From: Planctomycetaceae bacterium
GTDB lineage: Bacteria > Planctomycetota > Phycisphaerae > Phycisphaerales > SM1A02
NCBI GenBank assembly: GCA_002684315.1
Contig: NYVB01000184.1
Location: 1 to 18,018, forward strand
Reading direction: 5' to 3'
DNA length: 18,018 nucleotides
Below are positions 13,596 through 18,018 of the stretch, one piece after another. The notes under the pieces are model-generated. The model was not told the origin of the DNA and did no database searches. It worked only from the letters and a program-made list of their open reading frames with translations. A program made the position numbers and the translations under genes. The number at the start of each line of letters is the position of its first letter. The stretch's first letter is position 1.

Positions 13596-15506
13596 ATGTC
13601 CAAAATCATTGGAATCGATCTCGGCACCACCAACTCCGTTGTAGCGGTGATGGAAGGTGGCGAACCCAAGGTCATCATCAACTCGACCGGTAACCGCACC
13701 ACGCCTTCGGTGGTCGGATTCACCGACAAGGGAGACCGCCTGGTCGGGCAACCAGCTCGCCATCAGCAGGTCACGAATCCCGAAAACACCGTCTTCTCGA
13801 TCAAGCGCTTCATGGGCAGACGCCATGACGAAGTGCAGTCGGAAGAAAAGATCGTCCCCTATGCCGTCGAAGGCTCGGGAGATGATCTGGTCAAGGTCTC
13901 GGTTCAGGGCAAGACGCTCTCGGCACCCGAAATCTCTGCGATGATTCTTCAGGATCTGAAGAAGACCGCGGAAGACTATCTGGGTGAGACCGTCGAACGC
14001 GCCGTGATCACCGTCCCTGCCTACTTCAATGACAGTCAGCGTCAGGCGACCAAGGATGCCGGTGAGATCGCCGGCCTCAAGGTCGATCGCATCATCAATG
14101 AACCGACTGCCGCAGCACTGGCCTATGGCCTTGAAAAGAACACCAACCAGCGGATCGCGGTCTTCGACCTCGGCGGCGGTACCTTCGATGTCTCGATTCT
14201 CGATGTCGGGGACGGCGTGTTCGAGGTCCTGGCAAGCAATGGCGACGGCCACCTTGGTGGTGATGATTTCGACCAGAAGCTGATCGACTTTCTCGCCGAT
14301 GAATTCAGAAAGACCGACGGCATCGACATCCGAGAGGATCCGATGGCGCTGCAACGTCTGAAGGAAGCCGCGGAAAAAGCCAAGATCGAGCTCTCACAGC
14401 AGCTCGAGACCGCGGTCAACCTGCCGTTCATCACCGCGGACCAGAATGGACCGAAGCACCTTCAGGTCACCGTCACCAGAGCGAAGTTCGAAGAACTCTG
14501 CAGTGGACTGGTGGATCGACTTCGAATCCCGTGCGAAACCGCTCTCAAGGACGGTGGACTCTCTCCATCCGACATCAAGGAAGTCGTCATGGTGGGTGGT
14601 TCCACCAGAATCCCGAGCGTTCAGGCGATCGCTCAGGAGATCTTCAAGACCGATTCGCTCGACAAGAGCATCAATCCCGACGAAGTGGTCGCCATCGGCG
14701 CCGCGATCCAGGGTGGCGTGCTCCAGGGTGATGTCAAGGATGTCCTGCTGCTCGATGTCACACCACTCTCACTGGGCGTCGAGACGCTTGGCGGCGTGAT
14801 GACGGCGTTGATCGAAAAGAACACCACCATTCCGACCAGCAAGAAGGAGACCTTCTCCACCGCTGCCGACAATCAGTCCTCGGTGACGATTCATGTCCTC
14901 CAAGGGGAACGTGAATTCGCCAACGACAACCGATCGCTCGGTCGATTCGATCTCACCGGTATCGCACCCGCACCTCGAGGCATGCCTCAGGTCGAAGTCG
15001 AATTCGCGATCGATGCGAACGGCATCCTCAGCGTCTCGGCGACCGACAAGGCGACCGGTACGAGTCAGAACATCGAGATCACCGGCTCGAGCGGCCTGTC
15101 CAAGGACGAGATCGAGAAGATGAAGAACGATGCCGAGGCACACGCTGGCGAAGACGCCGAGAAGCGTGCCCTGGTGGAAGCTCGAAATCAGGCGGAACAG
15201 CTGGTCTATGCCACCAGGAAATCCCTTGAGGAACATGGCGACAAGGTTTCCGCTGAAACACGCAGTGGAATCGAAGCCGCCATCACCAATCTCGAAGACA
15301 AGATCAAGGGAGATGACAAGGGTGCCATCGAAGCGGCACTCAAGCAGCTCTCCGATGCCTCGCTTGAACTCGGCAAGGCTGTCTATGAGGCGACCTCGGA
15401 GGAGGCCGCCGCTGGCGGAGCTCCGGAGGCTGAAGAAGCCTCCGCTCCGAACGCTGATGATGACGATGTCATCGACGCTGAATTCGAAGTCAAGGAAGAC
15501 AAGTAA
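13596..15506 (+). CDS. dnaK: Molecular chaperone DnaK (Hsp70)
   Basis: The 636-residue protein is full-length Hsp70, the ATP-driven cytoplasmic chaperone. The nucleotide-binding domain carries [19 protein letters not shown] (4-22), [19 protein letters not shown] (138-156), [12 protein letters not shown] (167-178), [16 protein letters not shown] (190-205) and [11 protein letters not shown] (330-340). The linker [19 protein letters not shown] (382-400) leads to the substrate-binding domain, then the helical lid and the acidic tail ending near [16 protein letters not shown], as in bacterial DnaK. The start has AAAGGA 8 nt before it. grpE, dnaJ and hrcA are absent from this window, so dnaK is monocistronic here, bounded by its own upstream sigma-54-like site and a strong terminator downstream. 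Codon use is strongly biased, as expected for an abundant protein. Confidence 0.98.
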   Translation: MSKIIGIDLGTTNSVVAVMEGGEPKVIINSTGNRTTPSVVGFTDKGDRLVGQPARHQQVTNPENTVFSIKRFMGRRHDEVQSEEKIVPYAVEGSGDDLVKVSVQGKTLSAPEISAMILQDLKKTAEDYLGETVERAVITVPAYFNDSQRQATKDAGEIAGLKVDRIINEPTAAALAYGLEKNTNQRIAVFDLGGGTFDVSILDVGDGVFEVLASNGDGHLGGDDFDQKLIDFLADEFRKTDGIDIREDPMALQRLKEAAEKAKIELSQQLETAVNLPFITADQNGPKHLQVTVTRAKFEELCSGLVDRLRIPCETALKDGGLSPSDIKEVVMVGGSTRIPSVQAIAQEIFKTDSLDKSINPDEVVAIGAAIQGGVLQGDVKDVLLLDVTPLSLGVETLGGVMTALIEKNTTIPTSKKETFSTAADNQSSVTIHVLQGEREFANDNRSLGRFDLTGIAPAPRGMPQVEVEFAIDANGILSVSATDKATGTSQNIEITGSSGLSKDEIEKMKNDAEAHAGEDAEKRALVEARNQAEQLVYATRKSLEEHGDKVSAETRSGIEAAITNLEDKIKGDDKGAIEAALKQLSDASLELGKAVYEATSEEAAAGGAPEAEEASAPNADDDDVIDAEFEVKEDK

Positions 15507-15536
15507 GTCCTGACTGACTCCAAAGACTCTTTTGTG

Positions 15537-15568
15537 AGGGGCTCCGGCACTGCCGGGGCCCCTTTTTT
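15537..15568 (+). terminator. Intrinsic terminator of dnaK
   Basis: GGGGCTCCGGC (15538-15548), loop ACT, GCCGGGGCCCC (15552-15562) form an 11-bp stem with one G-U pair, followed directly by six T residues (15563-15568). This is the only canonical rho-independent terminator I see in the window, 31 bp after the dnaK stop. Confidence 0.93.
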
Positions 15569-15869
15569 CATTCGAAAGAAACGAAGCCTCTCGAAGCCCC
15601 GACGAGTTTTCAGCGTTATCAGACGTTCCTTCCTGAGAACCACCCAGACGCGCTCTCAGGTGCCACTCTGGAGAGCATCAGATCAGTTGCGTCCAATAAA
15701 ACAATCCATGAGGAGACTTAAAAAAGATAAATAATAAGAATGGACGTCTCAGAGAACTGAAACATCGACTGATCAATCAAATCAAAAGGCCATTGAAACG
15801 CCAAAATTGGTATCATGACCGGGCTCCGGACCGGTGAGGGATCGACCCACCGTTGGCGGACTCTAGACC
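15569..15869. other. 301-bp intergenic region with an AT-rich island, upstream of ptsI
   Basis: No convincing gene lies here. An inverted repeat CCTGAGA (15632-15638) / TCTCAGG (15654-15660) with a 15-nt loop is followed by a markedly AT-rich stretch from about 15693 to 15810, unlike the GC-rich surroundings. A short frame opens at the ATG at 15708 but stops after eight codons. The island most likely contains the ptsI promoter. Confidence 0.5.
15808..15816 (+). promoter_or_regulatory. Candidate extended -10 promoter of ptsI
   Basis: TGGTATCAT fits the extended -10 form TGn-TATAAT with one mismatch in the hexamer. No good -35 is seen at 16-18 bp. Transcription would begin near 15823, about 47 nt before the ptsI ATG, at the edge of the AT-rich island. 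Confidence 0.35.
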
Positions 15870-17630
15870 ATGGAATCGATTCAAGGCATTCCAGTTTCAT
15901 CGGGCATTGCGATCGGAAGGGCTTTCGTCCTCGACGCAGTCGAACGTTACGTGCCCGAACGAAAAATCACCCTGGATGCTGTCGAGGACGAACTCAAGCG
16001 TCTGAACTCCGCTCTTGACGGTGCTTTGAATGAACTGGAACGTCTGCGAGCTCACACCGAGCAGGAGCTCGGACCCGATGCCGCCAGAATCCTGGATTTT
16101 CACATCGGAGTCCTGAAGGACGAGACCCTGCTGGCGCCCATACGGGACCGCATTCGGAACGGACTGGTCAACGCGGAGCGAGCCGTGGCCGAGCGGTTCG
16201 AGCAACTTGCCCAGCAATTCCGTGCGATGAGCAGCACCGTGCTGCGCCAGAAAGCCAATGACATCATCGATCTCGACCGCCGAGTCCTTGGCCGCCTTCT
16301 GGGTGAAACCGACGACAGACTCGCCGAAATAGATGGTGCGGTCATTCTCGTGGCCCACGAACTCACGCCGAGTCAAGCGGCCTCGATCGATCGAAACAAG
16401 ATCCTGGCCATCGCGACGGATGCTGGTGGCAGAACGAGTCACACCTCGATCGTTGCACGCGCACTCGAGATCCCATGTGTCGTCGGATGCCATGCGCTCA
16501 CCAGCACCATCCAGGATGGAGACCAGATCGCCGTCGACGGCGAGAGTGGAAAAGTCCTCGTCCGCCCGGTCGAATCATCGGTCGAGGCCTACCGCGGGTT
16601 GCAGATCAAGCAATCGCAGCGTCGGGACGAGCTGAGGGGCACTGCAAATCTCGAACCGGCGACGATCGACGGCACCCGAGTGTCTCTCATGGGAAACATC
16701 GAGTTTCCCGAAGAGGTTGAAACCACCATCGCGTACGGGGGCGATGGTGTCGGTCTGTACCGAACTGAGTTCCTGTGGCTCACCAGTGGGCGAACCCCGA
16801 CCGAAGACGAGCAGTTCGAGCATTACCGCAAGACTCTCGAGCTGCTTGATGGAAGACCCCTCACCATCCGGACATTCGACCTTGGTGCGGACAAGTACAC
16901 CCAGGCACAGTCGGAGGAACCGGAGCGAAATCCGTTTCTAGGCTGTCGAAGCATCCGGTATTGCCTTCAGAACCTCCCGATGTTCAAGACTCAACTCCGG
17001 GCGATCCTGAGAGCCTCGGCATTCGGACGAATGAAGATCATGTTCCCTCTGGTCTCCACGGTGATGGAGTTGAGACAGACGAAGATGCTTTTGAAGGACG
17101 TCTGCGAGGAACTGGATGAAGAAGGCATCCCCTACGATCGAAACCTTGAGACGGGGATGATGATCGAGGTCCCCAGTGCCGCCTTGATGGCGAAGACCTT
17201 CGCCTCGGAAGTCTCATTCTTCTCGATTGGCACCAATGACCTCATCCAATACACCCTTGCAGTCGACAGAGGGAATGAGCGTGTCGCCAATCTGTATACC
17301 GGGGCCCATCCCGCAGTGATTCAGCTGATAAAAAGTGTCGTGAGAGCGGCTCGACGGCGGAGCATCGACGTCTCCCTCTGTGGAGAAATTGCTGCCGAGC
17401 CCATGTATACGATGTTGCTCATCGGGCTGGGGATACGTACACTGTCACTGGTCCCCAGTCAGATCCCTGCCATCAAGCAAGTGATAAGATCAGTGGACGT
17501 AGAACGTTGCGAACGTGTTGCACGAAAGGTCAGCACGTTCGACTCGGAGCGACAGGTCATAAACTACCTGCGAGCCGAGCTTAGAAAAGTATCGCCCGAG
17601 TCCTTGATTGACTCTGCCAGCGGGACCTGA
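15870..17630 (+). CDS. ptsI: Phosphoenolpyruvate-protein phosphotransferase (PTS enzyme I)
   Basis: The 586-residue protein is a complete enzyme I. It takes phosphate from PEP and passes it to HPr in the cytoplasm. The N-terminal domain starts GIPVSSGIAIGRAF (6-19). The swivelling phosphohistidine domain has GGRTSHTSIVARALEIPCVV (186-205) with active H191. The C-terminal TIM barrel has GVGLYRTEFLW (293-303), RTFDLGADKY (334-343), NPFLGCRSIRYCL (354-366), MMIEVPSA (430-437), FSIGTNDLIQYTLAVDRGNE (451-470) and SLCGEIAAEP (502-511) with the conserved Cys504. These positions and the length are close to E. coli EI. A GGCGGA stretch 9 nt before the ATG is a modest ribosome binding site. No HPr or EII gene is in the window, so it may serve a regulatory or a dispersed PTS. 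Confidence 0.96.
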   Translation: MESIQGIPVSSGIAIGRAFVLDAVERYVPERKITLDAVEDELKRLNSALDGALNELERLRAHTEQELGPDAARILDFHIGVLKDETLLAPIRDRIRNGLVNAERAVAERFEQLAQQFRAMSSTVLRQKANDIIDLDRRVLGRLLGETDDRLAEIDGAVILVAHELTPSQAASIDRNKILAIATDAGGRTSHTSIVARALEIPCVVGCHALTSTIQDGDQIAVDGESGKVLVRPVESSVEAYRGLQIKQSQRRDELRGTANLEPATIDGTRVSLMGNIEFPEEVETTIAYGGDGVGLYRTEFLWLTSGRTPTEDEQFEHYRKTLELLDGRPLTIRTFDLGADKYTQAQSEEPERNPFLGCRSIRYCLQNLPMFKTQLRAILRASAFGRMKIMFPLVSTVMELRQTKMLLKDVCEELDEEGIPYDRNLETGMMIEVPSAALMAKTFASEVSFFSIGTNDLIQYTLAVDRGNERVANLYTGAHPAVIQLIKSVVRAARRRSIDVSLCGEIAAEPMYTMLLIGLGIRTLSLVPSQIPAIKQVIRSVDVERCERVARKVSTFDSERQVINYLRAELRKVSPESLIDSASGT

Positions 17631-17632
17631 AC

Positions 17633-17676
17633 CCACCAGGGACGTTTCGAGAAGAAACACTCTCGAACACCGGTGG
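17633..17676 (+). terminator. Hairpin after ptsI without U-tract
   Basis: TTCGAGA (17646-17652), an 8-nt loop, TCTCGAA (17661-17667) form a perfect 7-bp stem, nested inside CCACC (17633-17637) / GGTGG (17672-17676). It begins 2 nt after the ptsI stop. No T-run follows, so termination is inferred from position alone. Confidence 0.4.
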
Positions 17677-17712
17677 ACTCCCCTCCCGAGATGAAGCGCA
17701 TGTCAGTGACAG

Positions 17713-17742
17713 GAGCTCGGATCAATGAAACATTGATCGCTC
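17713..17742. repeat. Strong hairpin in the ptsI downstream region
   Basis: GATCAATG (17720-17727), loop AAA, CATTGATC (17731-17738) form a perfect 8-bp stem, extended by GAGC (17713-17716) / GCTC (17739-17742) with a 3-nt bulge. No T-run follows on either strand. It may be a 3'-end structure for ptsI or for a gene reading in from the right. The rest of 17631-17922 shows no gene I can support. Confidence 0.45.
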
Positions 17743-17922
17743 TCACTCTGAGAACCGATCGAAAGGACAAGGCCGAACCGGACGAGAAGCCGCGGCAGGA
17801 CTCGAGAAGGACACCTGGACTCAGTGCCACGTGAAGGACTCGACAGAGCACGCCGGATGAACACGCCAGATCGCTGCCTCCTCAACCAGACGGATGGGGA
17901 CGAGCAACGCCTCGAAGCCATT

Positions 17923-18018
17923 TCATCCTGCACGACTCAGTGACGCCAGCAACCGCTTCAGACCGGCTTGAAACGCTTCAATGCAGGGCTCGACCTCGAG
18001 AACGAAACCCGAACACCC
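17923..18018 (-). CDS. Possible 3' end of an unidentified minus-strand gene (partial)
   Basis: Reading from the window edge, one minus-strand frame stays open for 31 codons to a TGA at 17923-17925. It ends FVLEVEPCIEAFQAGLKRLL followed by ASLSRAG. The amphipathic helix-like end looks like the C-terminus of an enzyme, but the piece is too short to identify, and the other two minus frames close within it. It is only a suggestion. Confidence 0.3.
   Translation of the reverse strand, partial: GCSGFVLEVEPCIEAFQAGLKRLLASLSRAG

Noticed and set aside
13458..14354. 298-codon open frame antisense to dnaK and its leader
   Set aside because: Long antisense frames opposite Hsp70 genes are a known by-product of codon composition. 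No independent evidence of a gene.
15534..15734. 66-codon plus-strand frame after dnaK
   Set aside because: It runs through the dnaK terminator and an AT-rich intergenic stretch, with no family resemblance.
17564..17851. Minus-strand frames after ptsI (also 17703-17933)
   Set aside because: Overlap the ptsI 3' end or hairpins and each other, Ser/Arg-rich, no ribosome binding site or recognisable domain.

Overview
The window looks like chromosomal housekeeping DNA of a planctomycete, most likely of the Phycisphaerae. This is inferred from the type of bS21 protein, a YacP-like protein with a long acidic tail, a planctomycete-style pseudopilin (GFSLLE methylation site, cysteine-rich CPS segment, a relic of the H-X9-DG motif), an ECF sigma factor with a RskA-like partner, and moderately GC-rich codon use. 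No single marker proves the assignment. I see no rRNA, tRNA, IS element, phage gene or CRISPR array, and no obvious new multi-gene system. The interest is in regulatory sites and in enzymes that have lost expected residues.

Layout: 1-105 (-) is the N-terminal part of rpsU. 265-1560 (+) is a YacP-like PIN/NYN nuclease followed 9 bp later by pdxH. 1613-5446 (-) is a full-length dnaE whose PHP domain keeps its metal-ligand pattern. 5608-5955 (+) is a small membrane protein. 5962-7430 (-) is a two-gene unit, coupled by an ATGA overlap, of a membrane-anchored unknown protein and a class IV PLP enzyme. 7473-9428 (+) is a Uup-like ABC-F ATPase. 9444-11123 (-) holds an ECF sigma factor and its membrane anti-sigma partner, with an unusual 219-bp gap. 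11381-12178 (+) is a pseudopilin-like protein. 12209-13216 (-) is a membrane protein with a degenerate endonuclease/exonuclease/phosphatase domain. 13596-15506 (+) is dnaK with a textbook intrinsic terminator. 15870-17630 (+) is ptsI. The last 96 bases may be the 3' end of another minus-strand gene.

Genes alternate in direction, so there are few operons: yacP-like/pdxH, the 6921-7430/aminotransferase pair, and sigma/anti-sigma. Three of the four convergent junctions carry perfect inverted repeats without a U-tract. dnaK stands alone, without grpE, dnaJ or hrcA and without a CIRCE element, and is preceded by a near-perfect sigma-54 (-24/-12) promoter, the most noteworthy regulatory signal here. 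ptsI stands alone without HPr or EII genes.
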